DNA of 64,000 nt from positions 744,001-808,000 of the forward strand of contig CAWFQN010000002.1 of NCBI GenBank assembly GCA_963817925.1, in the 5' to 3' direction. Under the pieces are notes generated by a model, which was given only the letters and a program-made list of their open reading frames with translations, had not been told where the DNA came from and searched no databases. This document shows, one piece after another, positions 8,941-17,963 of the stretch. Each line of letters begins with the position of its first letter. Position 1 is the stretch's first letter. The DNA comes from JABDBE01 sp963817925. Lineage in GTDB: Bacteria > Acidobacteriota > Terriglobia > Terriglobales > Acidobacteriaceae. Position numbers and translations under genes: made by a program.

Positions 8941-10154
8941 CAGCGATCAACCTCGCCCAGCACAATGTCCAGCGTTCCAATCACCGCGATGACGTCGGCG
9001 ACCAAAGCTCCGCGCACCATAACGTCCAGCGCCTGGAGGTTCACAAACGAGGGCGGTCGTACTCGTATACGGTAGGGCTGTGTTGATCCGTCGCTGACAA
9101 TGAAGTATCCCAATTCTCCCTTCGGGGCTTCGATCGAGTGGTAGACTTCGCCGACCGGCGGCTTTATGACCTTGGGAACTTTGGCCATGATCGGGCCTTC
9201 GGGAATTCTTTCGACTGCCTGTCGGATGATGCGCAGCGACTGCCGCATCTCCTCCATGCGCACCGTGTACCGGTCGTAGGTGTCGCCGTTCGCGCCGATG
9301 GGGATTTCGAAGTCGAAGTCCGAGTACGCCGCGTAGGGTTGGGCTTTGCGGAGATCCCATTTCACCCCGCTGGCTCGCAGCACTGGGCCGGTGACGCCGA
9401 GAGCGATGGCATCTGCGCGAGAAATCACTCCAACATTCTTTGTTCTCTCCAGCCAGATGCGATTGGTAGTGAGCAGTTCTTCGTATTCGTCGATTTTCGG
9501 AGGAACAAAGTCGAGGAACTTGATTACATCACGTTCAAAACCCTCGTAGGTTTCGTACTGGCAACCGCCAATGCGGAAAGCGTGCGTAGTCAAACGGGCG
9601 CCGCAATACTTTTCAAATATCTTGAGAATCTCCTCTCGGTCGCGGAAGGTATAGAACAGCGGCGTCATAGCGCCAATATCGAGAGCGTGCGTGCCCAGCC
9701 ACAGCTGATGGCTCGCCATCCGGTTTAGTTCCGTCAGAATTACCCGGATGTACTTGGCTCGCGGCGGCGCTTCAATGTTGAGTAGCTTTTCAACCGCTTC
9801 GCAATACCCCAACCCGTTCGAGACCGCGGCCACATAATCCATGCGATCGACATACGGATTGAACATGGTGTACGTACGGTTCTCGGCAATCTTCTCCACT
9901 CCGCGATGGAGATAACCGATGACGCATTCCGTGCCCAGAACCTTCTCGCCATCCAGCTTGAGAATTACGCGCAGCACTCCATGGGTCGCCGGATGCTGCG
10001 GCCCCATATTGATTACCAGCTCATTGCTGTCAAGAAAGGTTTTGTCGGGCTGATCGAGTTCGAGGTGTGACAGAAACCTTGTGGGGTCAGAAGTCTTCGG
10101 ATCGGACGTCGTCGTGTCAGTCAGCTTCGGATCAGTAATCGTGCCGTCGCTCAT
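8940..10154 (-). CDS. nuoD: NADH-quinone oxidoreductase subunit D
   Basis: This is the 49-kDa-type subunit forming the quinone pocket with NuoB. NMGPQHPATHGVLR near the N-terminus and LGWLGTHALDIGAMTPLFYTFR-like text are conserved, and the C-terminal VLGEVDR end is standard. The frame is open upstream to 10196, but ATG at 10152-10154 gives 404 residues and starts two bases after the nuoC stop, so I prefer it. A Thr/Asp-rich leader of about 25 residues precedes the conserved domain. It is separate from, not fused to, nuoC. Confidence 0.96.
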   Translation of the reverse strand: MSDGTITDPKLTDTTTSDPKTSDPTRFLSHLELDQPDKTFLDSNELVINMGPQHPATHGVLRVILKLDGEKVLGTECVIGYLHRGVEKIAENRTYTMFNPYVDRMDYVAAVSNGLGYCEAVEKLLNIEAPPRAKYIRVILTELNRMASHQLWLGTHALDIGAMTPLFYTFRDREEILKIFEKYCGARLTTHAFRIGGCQYETYEGFERDVIKFLDFVPPKIDEYEELLTTNRIWLERTKNVGVISRADAIALGVTGPVLRASGVKWDLRKAQPYAAYSDFDFEIPIGANGDTYDRYTVRMEEMRQSLRIIRQAVERIPEGPIMAKVPKVIKPPVGEVYHSIEAPKGELGYFIVSDGSTQPYRIRVRPPSFVNLQALDVMVRGALVADVIAVIGTLDIVLGEVDR

Positions 10155-10156
10155 GG

Positions 10157-10756
10157 TTATTGGCCGCTCTCGATTCCCAGGTTGGCCCGCACCCATTCCT
10201 GATCCTGTTGAATGATGCCGTAGTCTTTGCGAAGCGGATGGCCCTTCCAGCCATCGGGGAGCAGGATACGCTTCAGATCCGGATGCCCGTCGAACCGGAT
10301 ACCAAACATGTCATAAACTTCACGCTCCAACCAGTTGGCGGTGGCCCAGACCGAGACCGCGCTCGGGACGCTTTCGCCGTCCGCGATCATCGTTTTGACG
10401 CGAATGCGTTCGTTCCTGGGGAAGGAATAGAGAATCCACACCAGATCGAATTGCTTCTCGCGTTCAGGGTAGTGCACTGCGGTAATGTCTACGCAATAGT
10501 CGAATTGCTCGCGGTCGCGCAGAATCTGCAGCAACTCGGAAACGATAGAGGGCTCCACGACCATGGAGTCCTGTCCGAGGTAAGTACTCGCTTCGCGGAT
10601 GCCCGAGCCGTATTGACCCTTGAGTTTAACAACCATGGGAGATTCCCATGGGATGGGGGCAGGGCCAGCAGGTTTAGCGGGCGCAGCGGGCGCATGTCCG
10701 GCGGCCGGTTTCGACTCACCGCTCGGCGGCGTGGACGGTTTGGTTTCCTCGGGCAT
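10157..10756 (-). CDS. nuoC: NADH-quinone oxidoreductase subunit C
   Basis: This is the 30-kDa-type subunit of the peripheral arm, 199 residues. The conserved C-terminal part contains WLEREVYDMFGIRFDGHPDLKRIL and GHPLRKDY, the diagnostic NuoC signature. The first 40 residues are an unusual Ala/Pro/Lys-rich extension before the domain proper. It lies directly before nuoD. Upstream, where nuoB would normally be, there is instead a small PH-like gene. Confidence 0.95.
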   Translation of the reverse strand: MPEETKPSTPPSGESKPAAGHAPAAPAKPAGPAPIPWESPMVVKLKGQYGSGIREASTYLGQDSMVVEPSIVSELLQILRDREQFDYCVDITAVHYPEREKQFDLVWILYSFPRNERIRVKTMIADGESVPSAVSVWATANWLEREVYDMFGIRFDGHPDLKRILLPDGWKGHPLRKDYGIIQQDQEWVRANLGIESGQ

Positions 10757-10852
10757 AGCTACGAAGGCACAGACCTCCGGCGCTGCAACAGGTTTTGGAG
10801 AACGTTAACTTCTAACAGCTTGCGGATACTGTGTCAACGACGAGTCTGCAAT

Positions 10853-11191
10853 TCATCTCGGCGCAGAGCTTCCCGTCCGATGAGCTGCAGCCTGATACGA
10901 CTCGATCAGGTCACGAATCCGCTGCGCGTCCGCTTTGCGATGTCCGTGGCTGGTGATCGGGTTCGTACCGCCTGACGAGTCGATCCGGATGTTCGACCAC
11001 ACGATTCCAGTAGAAATTTGTACCGATGCGACCTGCGCGATGGCGATGCTTTCCTCGCTGCTGCCGAAAAACCGCGGCTTCACCTTGCTTACATGTAGCG
11101 AATTCACCACAATGCGAATCGGGAAAAGCAAGTTCCCCTTCGTCCAGCGGCTGGCAACGAAAGTCTCACCGTCGGGAGTTGCGTTAGTCAT
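10853..11191 (-). CDS. small PH-domain-like protein of unknown function
   Basis: This is a 112-residue soluble protein without a signal or membrane segment. Its pattern of short beta-strands (W-T-K-G-N-L-L-F-P-I-R-I-V-V, then K-x-K-x-R-F-F-G-x-x-E-E-S-I-A-I-A-Q-V-A-S-V) followed by a C-terminal helix (RKADAQRIRDLIESYQ) resembles bacterial PH-like domains. That call is by pattern only. It lies between nuoA and nuoC in the same orientation, exactly where nuoB is expected, 96 bases before nuoC. Whether it is tied to complex I is unknown. Confidence 0.7.
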   Translation of the reverse strand: MTNATPDGETFVASRWTKGNLLFPIRIVVNSLHVSKVKPRFFGSSEESIAIAQVASVQISTGIVWSNIRIDSSGGTNPITSHGHRKADAQRIRDLIESYQAAAHRTGSSAPR

Positions 11192-11226
11192 AAATGATTG
11201 GCAGAGACGATTCGTGGTCCTCGCAT

Positions 11227-11275
11227 AAATGTTTCAAGGCTGAATGCTAAGTGCCAAGTGCTGAGTGCTGCTGCT
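11227..11275. repeat. short tandem degenerate repeat downstream of nuoA
   Basis: The stretch contains repeated AAGTGC/GAGTGC/GAATGC units (GCTGAATGCTAAGTGCCAAG and onward), forming a degenerate 6-8-base tandem repeat. It is not coding in any convincing frame. It is the third such spacer repeat in the nuo operon. Confidence 0.5.
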
Positions 11276-11632
11276 CTACACCCACTCCAGCGCTCCTTTT
11301 CCCCAGATCCAGATGTAGCCGACGATCAGGATGCCGAGGAAGATGAGCATTTCAACCAGCCCGAATGTTCCCAGCGCCTTGAACTTCACCGCCCACGGAA
11401 ACAGAAAGATAGTCTCCACATCGAAGACCACGAACAGGATGGCAATAATGTAGTAGCGGACGGTGTAACGTCCTCGGGCGCTGTCGATGGGATCGATGCC
11501 GCACTCGTAGGGCATCAATTTCGCCCGGTTCGGATTGTCTGGACGAATCAGTTTCGCTAGCAGCAGCGTGATCGGGATCAATACCCCCACCACGGCGACA
11601 AATATGAACAGCGGAACGTAGTTTTGCGGCAT
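11276..11632 (-). CDS. nuoA: NADH-quinone oxidoreductase subunit A
   Basis: This is a 118-residue, three-helix subunit at the junction of the complex I arms. The loop MPYECGIDPIDSARGRYTVR and the following FDVETIFLFPWAV are the NuoA hallmarks. The frame is open to 11770, but ATG at 11630-11632 gives the family's normal length, so the upstream part is treated as untranslated. It is the first gene of the nuo-atp unit and is divergent from the membrane-protein gene at 11752, so the operon promoter should lie in 11633-11751. Confidence 0.95.
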   Translation of the reverse strand: MPQNYVPLFIFVAVVGVLIPITLLLAKLIRPDNPNRAKLMPYECGIDPIDSARGRYTVRYYIIAILFVVFDVETIFLFPWAVKFKALGTFGLVEMLIFLGILIVGYIWIWGKGALEWV

Positions 11633-11751
11633 CGGGCCTCGACTCACGCTTCGATTGAAAATGTTAAAGCAGTTTATAGTACCGCCGAGAGGCTCAGGCT
11701 TCAAGGACAACTGCCGGTTGAGTTGGCCTAGAGAGTTTACAATACGGGCGA

Positions 11752-12336
11752 ATGCAACCGCTGAGCCCAACGTCGTCGCAGTACTCTCAGCTTAAAACGG
11801 ATGAACTACTGAAACTCGCTGGCGAGGCCATGTCGCTTACGCCTCAGGCGGCCGCTCTCCTGCAGGACGAATCGAACCGACGGGGCCTCACGCATCACGA
11901 CGTCCAAACTCACAACCTGGAAGAGGCAAAAGTACGAAGCGGATTTTTCAATGATGCCTCGCTGCGGCTTTTCCGAACGGCCATATTCTTCGTCGGACAT
12001 CTGACAATTTCGACTTTGGGCGTCGGCATGACAGTTGCGATGTTGTTTTACGCGCTCAAACCGGTGCTCTCGCCCTTCCTTTCTTCTTATGCTCTTATGC
12101 ACTATCTTCCCCTGATGATCCCGTTTTTCCCGATCCAGAGTGTTGTAGCGTTTCTCGTCGGCTTTGCCGTTGCCAGAAGACATGGCAAATTCTGGGCCCA
12201 TGGAAGTGCGGAGTGGGTGTGGATTATCCCGACAATTTATCTCGCGTTTAGTCTCGCTTCTTACCAAACAAGTTCCGTGATGACGGAATCCCGGACCTTC
12301 GAGTACCACGTCTCAAGAATTTCGAGCCCGCACTGA
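11752..12336 (+). CDS. hypothetical membrane protein
   Basis: This is a 194-residue protein of no family I can name with certainty. Residues 10-45 form a soluble helical segment (YSQLKTDELLKLAGEAMSLT...ALLQDESNRRGL) of a kind seen at the N-terminus of many acidobacterial small membrane proteins. Three to four hydrophobic segments follow between about residues 70 and 180. It is divergent from nuoA. No signal peptide is seen. Function is unknown. Confidence 0.75.
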   Translation: MQPLSPTSSQYSQLKTDELLKLAGEAMSLTPQAAALLQDESNRRGLTHHDVQTHNLEEAKVRSGFFNDASLRLFRTAIFFVGHLTISTLGVGMTVAMLFYALKPVLSPFLSSYALMHYLPLMIPFFPIQSVVAFLVGFAVARRHGKFWAHGSAEWVWIIPTIYLAFSLASYQTSSVMTESRTFEYHVSRISSPH

Positions 12337-12541
12337 ATATCGACATGACCAGGAACAAACTATACTTCTCTCAGTATCCAACAGAGTATGCGTTTTAGCA
12401 CACTCGTTTAGCTTTGCGAGGATACTCAGATGGCAACATCGAGTTTTGTGCTACGAGTGAGCTAGCCGTGCTCAAGGTGGCACTACCCGTCACTACCTTG
12501 TTTATAATCGATTCTCCATCTTTGCGGATCAAAGGAACCCA

Positions 12542-14166
12542 TTGGCCCTCGACGAGAAAATTTACGAACTGCGGTGTGACAAGCTGAAACAGATTGAAGC
12601 CCTTGGACAAAGAGCCTATCCGACCAAGTATGAATTCACGCACACGATTCCCGCAATTCTGGCGGACTACTCGGGAAAGTCGACAGAGGAACTCGAGGCA
12701 TCGCACGTCAATGTGCGGGTTGCGGGACGCATTATGGCGATTCGCCTGATGGGCAAAGCCGGGTTCGCGCATCTGCAGCAGGGCGGACAGAAGTTGCAGA
12801 TCTACGTAAAGAAAGATGCAGTCGGCGAGAAAGGATTCGATCTTTACAAGTTGCTCGACCTGGGAGACCACGTCGGGGTCAGCGGATACCTGTTCCGCAC
12901 CCGCACTGGTGAACTCAGCGTTCACGTCGAGGAGATTACGTTCCTATCCAAGGACCTGCTGCCACTACCTGAAAAGTGGCATGGGCTGACCGATGTCGAA
13001 TTGCGATACCGGCAACGCTATGTCGATCTCGTCATGAATCCGGAGGTGCGCGAGGTATTTCTCAAGCGCAGCAAACTGGTGCAGTCCATGAGGCGGTTCC
13101 TTGACGCCCAGGGCTTCATCGAGGTCGAGACGCCGATGATGCAACAAATCGCTGGCGGTGCGGTTGCCAAGCCTTTTGTCACGCATCACAACACGCTCGA
13201 CATGGATTTGTATCTGCGCATCGCTCCCGAGCTTTACCTTAAGCGGCTGACCGTCGGTGGCTTCGACCGGGTCTACGAAATCAACCGCAACTTCCGCAAC
13301 GAAGGTCTAGGCTGGCGCTGGAATCCCGAGTTCACCATGCTCGAGTTCTACCAGGCTTATACCGATTACCGCGGGGTCATGGATCTCACCCAGCAGTTGA
13401 TCGAACAAGCTGCCATCGATGTCAATGGGACTACAAAATCGAGGTGGGGCGAGCACGAGATTGATTGGGCCGGATCGAACTGGCGGCGCATGACCATGCG
13501 CGAAGCGATCTCGAGTCCCAGTTTTGGCCGCCCCGCGCGGGTGCGCCACCTAGTTCACAAGATTTCTCCGGCCGGGACAACATCGCCGCGCTTCTTGCCC
13601 GGTCTATAAACTCGATGCAGGCAGACACCGATAGCAAGGGCCCTATGTTCGTGGGAAAGCGTGAGGACCCGCAGCCGGCCTTTGAGCTGATTCAGACAGA
13701 ACTTGGCAGGGGCGGCAGCGCCGGCGCAGCTATCGCCAGTCTGTTCGAGGTCGTCGCCGAAAAACATCTCATCCAGCCCACAATCATTTACGAGTTCCCT
13801 ACGGCAGTCTCTCCGCTTTCCAAGCAAAAAGCCGACGAGCCTGACTGGACGGAGCGCTGGGAGATCTTTGCAGGGCAAATGGAAATTGCCAATGGCTTCA
13901 GCGAACTGAACGATCCCGAAGACCAGCGCCGCCGTTTCGAACAGCAACTCAAGGAACGCGAGCGCGGAGACGAAGAGGCTCACCAGATGGATGAGGACTA
14001 CATCCGGGCGCTCTCGTATGGCATGCCTCCGGCCGGAGGTGTGGGCGTAGGTGTGGACCGGCTGGCGATGCTCTTGACCGATTCTCACACCATCCGCGAT
14101 GTGATTCTGTTCCCGCTGCTAAGACCGGAGAAAGCATCGACTGCGGAAGATGCAGGCGACAAGTAA
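12542..14166 (+). pseudogene. lysS: lysyl-tRNA synthetase, class II, interrupted by a frameshift
   Basis: This charges tRNA-Lys. The N-terminal anticodon-binding OB domain (residues about 50-140) and class II motif 1 are normal. A TTG start follows AAAGGA at good spacing. After WRRMTMREAI the frame shifts by one base near 13508-13520. The rest, FWPPRAGAP, then AEKHLIQPTIIYEFPTAVSPL, EIANGFSELNDPEDQ and motif 3 GGVGVGVDRLAMLLTDS, continues in the next frame to 14166. Motif 2 is also odd: residues 257-260 read G-W-R-W where the family has S-T-R/Q-H before NPEFT, so the ATP-contacting histidine is a tryptophan. It is either a decayed copy or a sequence with errors. Confidence 0.85.
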
Positions 14167-14209
14167 CATCGTTGCGAAAGCTGGTTCAGTTCTCGTGCCA
14201 GGGAGGTTT

Positions 14210-14287
14210 CCTTTGTGTACCTTTGTGTCCTTTGTGGTTGATGCCTTTAAAATGCCTTAACCACAAAGACACAAAGGTACACAAAGG
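14210..14287. repeat. large inverted repeat with tandem TTTGTG units
   Basis: A 30-base left arm (14210-14239, CCTTTGTGTACCTTTGTGTC...) is matched by a 29-base right arm (14259-14287) with a single-base bulge, around a 19-base loop. Each arm is itself built of repeated CCTTTGTG units. It lies between lysS and the decarboxylase gene, both on the plus strand, and could act as a strong hairpin terminator or be a dispersed palindromic repeat. Confidence 0.85.
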
Positions 14288-14409
14288 ACGTGCATGGATT
14301 CTTCGCTCGGTCAGAATGACACTCGCCATCTTTTCCCCGATTCACCGCGCTTCGAGCGCAAGCTTCGGATAGACTGCTACTTTCACACAGCGGCTAGAAT
14401 CAAATTGTC

Positions 14410-15861
14410 ATGCCCTTCGACCTCGACTCCGCCACTCGCCGCCGTCTCGGCTACCACCTCATTGACCAAATCGACAGTTTCTTCGCTTCCCTGCCCGACC
14501 GCCCGGTGCAACTTCCGGCTGAGCAGAGGACGTTCGCCGCTCTGAACAATCTCCTACCCGAGCATGGCGAAGACGCTGACAAGGTACTCGACGAAATCTT
14601 TCGCGAGATGGTCGATAAAGGTTTTCACGTTCCCAGCGGAAACTATTTCGGATTGATGAATCCCACGCCCACTTACATCGGGGTTATGGCTGAAGCCCTG
14701 GTGGCTGCGCTGAATCCGCAGCTAGCCACGGTCAAACGCTCGCAGCTGGCTTCGAAGATTGAGCATGAAACCGTGCGCTGGATCGGAGAACGCGTGGGCT
14801 GGCTGGGCGAATTTAATGGAACCTTCACTTCCGGTGGCAACGAGGCCAACTTCACTGGATTGGCACTGGCCCTGGCCGCACAATTTCCGAATGCGATCGA
14901 GGAAGGCATCGCTTCCATTGGTTCACAGCCCGTCCTCTATGCCTCCGACGAGGCGCACCACTCGATTGATAAGTCAGCCGGCCTGCTCGGAGTAGGGCGC
15001 AAAGCGCTACGGCGCATCCCGGTAAACGAAAATATGCAACTGGATCCGCGAATTCTCGAACAGATAATAGACGCCGACCTGGCTTCCGGAAAGAAGCCTT
15101 TCTGCATAGTCGCTACCGCCGGAACCACCAATACCGGCGCGGTGGACGATCTCGTGGCTATTGCCGAAATATGCCGGCGCTACGATTTGTGGCTGCATGT
15201 CGACGGCGCCTACGGCGGATCGGCGATCTTCTCCGATCGACACCGGAGCCTGCTGCGCGGCATCGAGCAAGCCGATTCGATCACGATCGACCCGCACAAA
15301 TGGATGGCGATGCCGCTGGCGGCGGGCGTAATCCTGACCTGCCATCCCGAAATGCTGGAGCGCGCCTTTGCCGTCGCAGCTCCGTACATGCCGAAAGCGT
15401 CCGAGTCCAAGGGACTCGACAATTCACGCATCAGCACCCAGTGGACGCGTCGCATGAACTCGCTCAAACTCTGGCTCACGCTGCGAGTCCACGGGAGGAA
15501 GGCCTACGAGGAGCACATCGATCGCCAGCTCGGTTTAGCACAAAGCTTCGCCTCATGGATAAGGGCCTCGGAGCATTTCAAATTGGCTGCACCTCAAATT
15601 CTGCCCATTGTCGCGTTCCGGTTTAAGGCAAACCTTAGCCCGCAAAATCTTGCCGAGGCACATGCCAGCATGGTTGAGGAAGTAACCCGCGACGGCCAGC
15701 GCTGGATCTCGGAAACCAGTGTGAACGGACGCAGCGTCTTGCGAATGATGGTGATCAGCTACCTCACCGAAGAGCGCCACCTACGCGAACTGGGTAATGC
15801 GCTAACCGAAGCTGCCACCAGGCTTGCTTTGCCGGGAACGCGCAGCGCACAGGTATCATGA
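14410..15861 (+). CDS. PLP-dependent group II amino-acid decarboxylase family protein
   Basis: This is a 483-residue fold-type I pyridoxal-phosphate enzyme. The cofactor-binding lysine is in SITIDPHKWM (about residue 297), the aspartate/alanine pair in LHVDGAYGG, and the substrate-side region in the N-terminal NYFGLMNPTPTYIG. This is the family of aromatic-L-amino-acid, histidine, tyrosine and glutamate decarboxylases; the sequence alone does not fix the substrate. The protein is cytoplasmic with no signal. It ends 16 bases before the glycosyltransferase gene, so the two may share a transcript. Confidence 0.88.
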   Translation: MPFDLDSATRRRLGYHLIDQIDSFFASLPDRPVQLPAEQRTFAALNNLLPEHGEDADKVLDEIFREMVDKGFHVPSGNYFGLMNPTPTYIGVMAEALVAALNPQLATVKRSQLASKIEHETVRWIGERVGWLGEFNGTFTSGGNEANFTGLALALAAQFPNAIEEGIASIGSQPVLYASDEAHHSIDKSAGLLGVGRKALRRIPVNENMQLDPRILEQIIDADLASGKKPFCIVATAGTTNTGAVDDLVAIAEICRRYDLWLHVDGAYGGSAIFSDRHRSLLRGIEQADSITIDPHKWMAMPLAAGVILTCHPEMLERAFAVAAPYMPKASESKGLDNSRISTQWTRRMNSLKLWLTLRVHGRKAYEEHIDRQLGLAQSFASWIRASEHFKLAAPQILPIVAFRFKANLSPQNLAEAHASMVEEVTRDGQRWISETSVNGRSVLRMMVISYLTEERHLRELGNALTEAATRLALPGTRSAQVS

Positions 15862-15877
15862 GCTGGAAGGGTAAGGA

Positions 15878-16681
15878 ATGATAAACGGTAAACGCATCGC
15901 AGTCGTGTTGCCCGCCTACAACGCGGAGAAGACTCTGGAAGCGACGGTGCGCGAGCTGCCGGATCTGGTAGATATTCGCATCCTGGTGGACGATCACAGT
16001 TCTGACCGCACAGTCGAGGTCGCAAAGCAACTCGGATTGCAGTTCTTCGTGCACAATGCAAATTATGGCTACGGGCGCAATCAGCAGACTTGCTACCGCG
16101 AGGCTCTGGCGGCGGGTGCGGACGTGGTCATTATGCTGCATCCGGACTACCAATACACGCCGTTGCTGGTGACGGCCATGGCAAGCATGGTGGCATACGA
16201 AGTCTATGATGTGGTCCTAGGTTCGCGCATTCTGGGAGGACAGGCCCTGCGGGGTGGCATGCCTATTTGGAAATACATTGCGAATCGCTTTCTGACCGCG
16301 TTCGAGAACTTCTTTTTGAGGGCTAAGCTCTCGGAATATCACAGCGGGTATCGAGCGTTCAGCCGCGAAGTACTCACCCGCCTGCCACTGCTTGAGAATT
16401 CCGACGACTTCCTCTTCGACAACCAGATGCTGGCGCAGTGCGTGCATTTCGGTTCCCGTATCGGAGAAGTATCGTGTCCGACCAAGTATTTTGACGACGC
16501 CTCCTCAATCAACTTCAGGCGCAGCGTGAAGTACGGCATCGGCGTGCTGACCACTACTCTGCAATTCGCATTGCAGAGATTCGGCTTGGTTCGCTTCCGA
16601 ATTTTCAGTCCGGATGGCCGGCGGCTGGAACCGGGAACTTCTGAGTATTACGCCAATGGCGAGACAGTGCATCAGGTTTGA
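15878..16681 (+). CDS. family 2 glycosyltransferase (dolichyl-phosphate mannosyltransferase-like)
   Basis: This is a 267-residue GT-A fold enzyme. The N-terminus VVLPAYNAEKTLEATV, the VDDHSSDRT nucleotide-binding block and the metal-binding D-x-D-like MLHPDYQY are typical of the DPM1/DPG synthase group. The catalytic region ends with SGYRAFSREVL and DDFLFDNQML. There is no C-terminal membrane extension, unlike GtrB/ArnC types. It probably transfers a sugar to a polyprenyl phosphate or polysaccharide. A strong bidirectional hairpin lies downstream. Confidence 0.9.
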   Translation: MINGKRIAVVLPAYNAEKTLEATVRELPDLVDIRILVDDHSSDRTVEVAKQLGLQFFVHNANYGYGRNQQTCYREALAAGADVVIMLHPDYQYTPLLVTAMASMVAYEVYDVVLGSRILGGQALRGGMPIWKYIANRFLTAFENFFLRAKLSEYHSGYRAFSREVLTRLPLLENSDDFLFDNQMLAQCVHFGSRIGEVSCPTKYFDDASSINFRRSVKYGIGVLTTTLQFALQRFGLVRFRIFSPDGRRLEPGTSEYYANGETVHQV

Positions 16682-16752
16682 AACCAGCGCTGTTGTGTGA
16701 AGTTCGCGCTGTTTCCAGATGTTACGGTAAAACTTCGGGATGCAAGAAACCC

Positions 16753-16791
16753 GCGCCTTGGAACCTGCTGGTTTGCAGGCTTCCAAGGCGC
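16753..16791. terminator. bidirectional hairpin terminator
   Basis: An 11-base perfect stem (GCGCCTTGGAA at 16753-16763 with TTCCAAGGCGC at 16781-16791) encloses an inner CCTGC/GCAGG stem. It sits between two convergent genes. TTTACC follows on the plus side and GGTTTCTT on the minus side, so the T-tracts are weak. Confidence 0.7.
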
Positions 16792-16845
16792 TTTACCGAC
16801 GGCAGGAAACAAACATTAGATTTAAATCGGTCGCTTTGACCCGTA

Positions 16846-17724
16846 TTATTTGGGAGTCGCCACGAATCCTTGCGCCAGTGTGCTGCTCGGCATCGTGAAA
16901 CCGACCAGCATGCCCTCATCGTTGACGCCGTTCACGAAGGTGAAGCCAACTCCCTTGGGATCATCCACTGAAGTGTATTGCGCAGTCTTGGTGTTGTAGA
17001 CGAAGCCGTGGAAGCCGCCAGATGAATCCTGGTATGTTCCCACCACCAAGCCCTTGTTGTTTTCACCGGTTGCCTGGGTGAAGATCGCGCCCGGATAATC
17101 CAGTTGAAGCAATGTACCCGCGTTTAGCCACCAGCCGTGGTTAATGTTGTTAGAGTCGATGAAAAACCCAGTGACCTGCTGGTTGAAGTTAATGTCAGTC
17201 GCCTGCGCACTGATGGCTCCCGGGATAGTGATTACTTCCCAGACGCCGCCGTTGATGTCGTAAATGTAGGGGACGAAAGGTCCGCTGCCGTTTGCAGTTT
17301 GGCTATAGTAGCCAGCCACCTGCGCCAAGTCGTTGCGGCCGAGGAGTTGGTTGAAGGGTGTTCCCGGGAAATCGATCGATTTGAAGGCGTTGTTGTCGTC
17401 GATGAAACCGTGAGTGACGCCTGCCTGGTCAACATAGAAGCCGCACGTCCCACCCAACCCGTCGATGCCGATGACCTGAGTGGCAGTCGAGCCAGGGAAA
17501 TTTTCGTTCATGAACTTCTTGGTGGACGGGTCGTAGGTGAACCCTTTGTTATCGTTCACATTGTGGTAGCCAGCGATTTCCCCTTTCTTATCGATACTCA
17601 AGAGCTGTGTAAAAGTGTCGTGGGGATAGTTGATCGTCCTGAAGTTGTAGGATGTCTGGGCCGACATCGAGACAGCGGCAAGAACCGCGAATCCTACGCT
17701 GAGAGCAAGTGATTTGAGTTTCAT
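16846..17724 (-). CDS. secreted HAF-repeat beta-propeller-like protein
   Basis: This is a 292-residue exported protein with a clear signal peptide (LALSVGFAVLAAVSMSAQT, cleavage after about residue 22). The mature part is made of six to seven repeats of about 40 residues with the pattern [FL]-Q-[AL]-x-G-I-N-x-x-G-x-V-x-G-x-Y...x-G-F, for example TQLLSIDKKGEIAGYH and TQATGENNKGLVVGTY. This matches the extracellular HAF-repeat family, which is abundant in Acidobacteria. Catalytic residues are not evident. It is convergent with the glycosyltransferase gene. Confidence 0.8.
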   Translation of the reverse strand: MKLKSLALSVGFAVLAAVSMSAQTSYNFRTINYPHDTFTQLLSIDKKGEIAGYHNVNDNKGFTYDPSTKKFMNENFPGSTATQVIGIDGLGGTCGFYVDQAGVTHGFIDDNNAFKSIDFPGTPFNQLLGRNDLAQVAGYYSQTANGSGPFVPYIYDINGGVWEVITIPGAISAQATDINFNQQVTGFFIDSNNINHGWWLNAGTLLQLDYPGAIFTQATGENNKGLVVGTYQDSSGGFHGFVYNTKTAQYTSVDDPKGVGFTFVNGVNDEGMLVGFTMPSSTLAQGFVATPK

Positions 17725-17963
17725 GTTTTCTCCTCTTTTTATTTGCGTTATGATCGGAATTGGCCGTCCGGCCGATTATTTTCCCGCTCACTTATAAAGG
17801 CGACATTCCCAGGTCAATTCCCTCACGATCCCAGAAGATTTTCTTGGAGGAGATTCGCAAAGGCCTCAGAAAAGACCAACGAGAGATAACTCCGCGCCAG
17901 CTCCCGCTGCAAGCAGCCGTTTTTCGGAATCATTACAGAACAACAATGGCGTCGGGCGTGCGG

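Noticed and set aside
10160..10975. 271-codon plus-strand open frame opposite nuoC
   Set aside because: The minus strand has the diagnostic NuoC signature; the plus frame has none.
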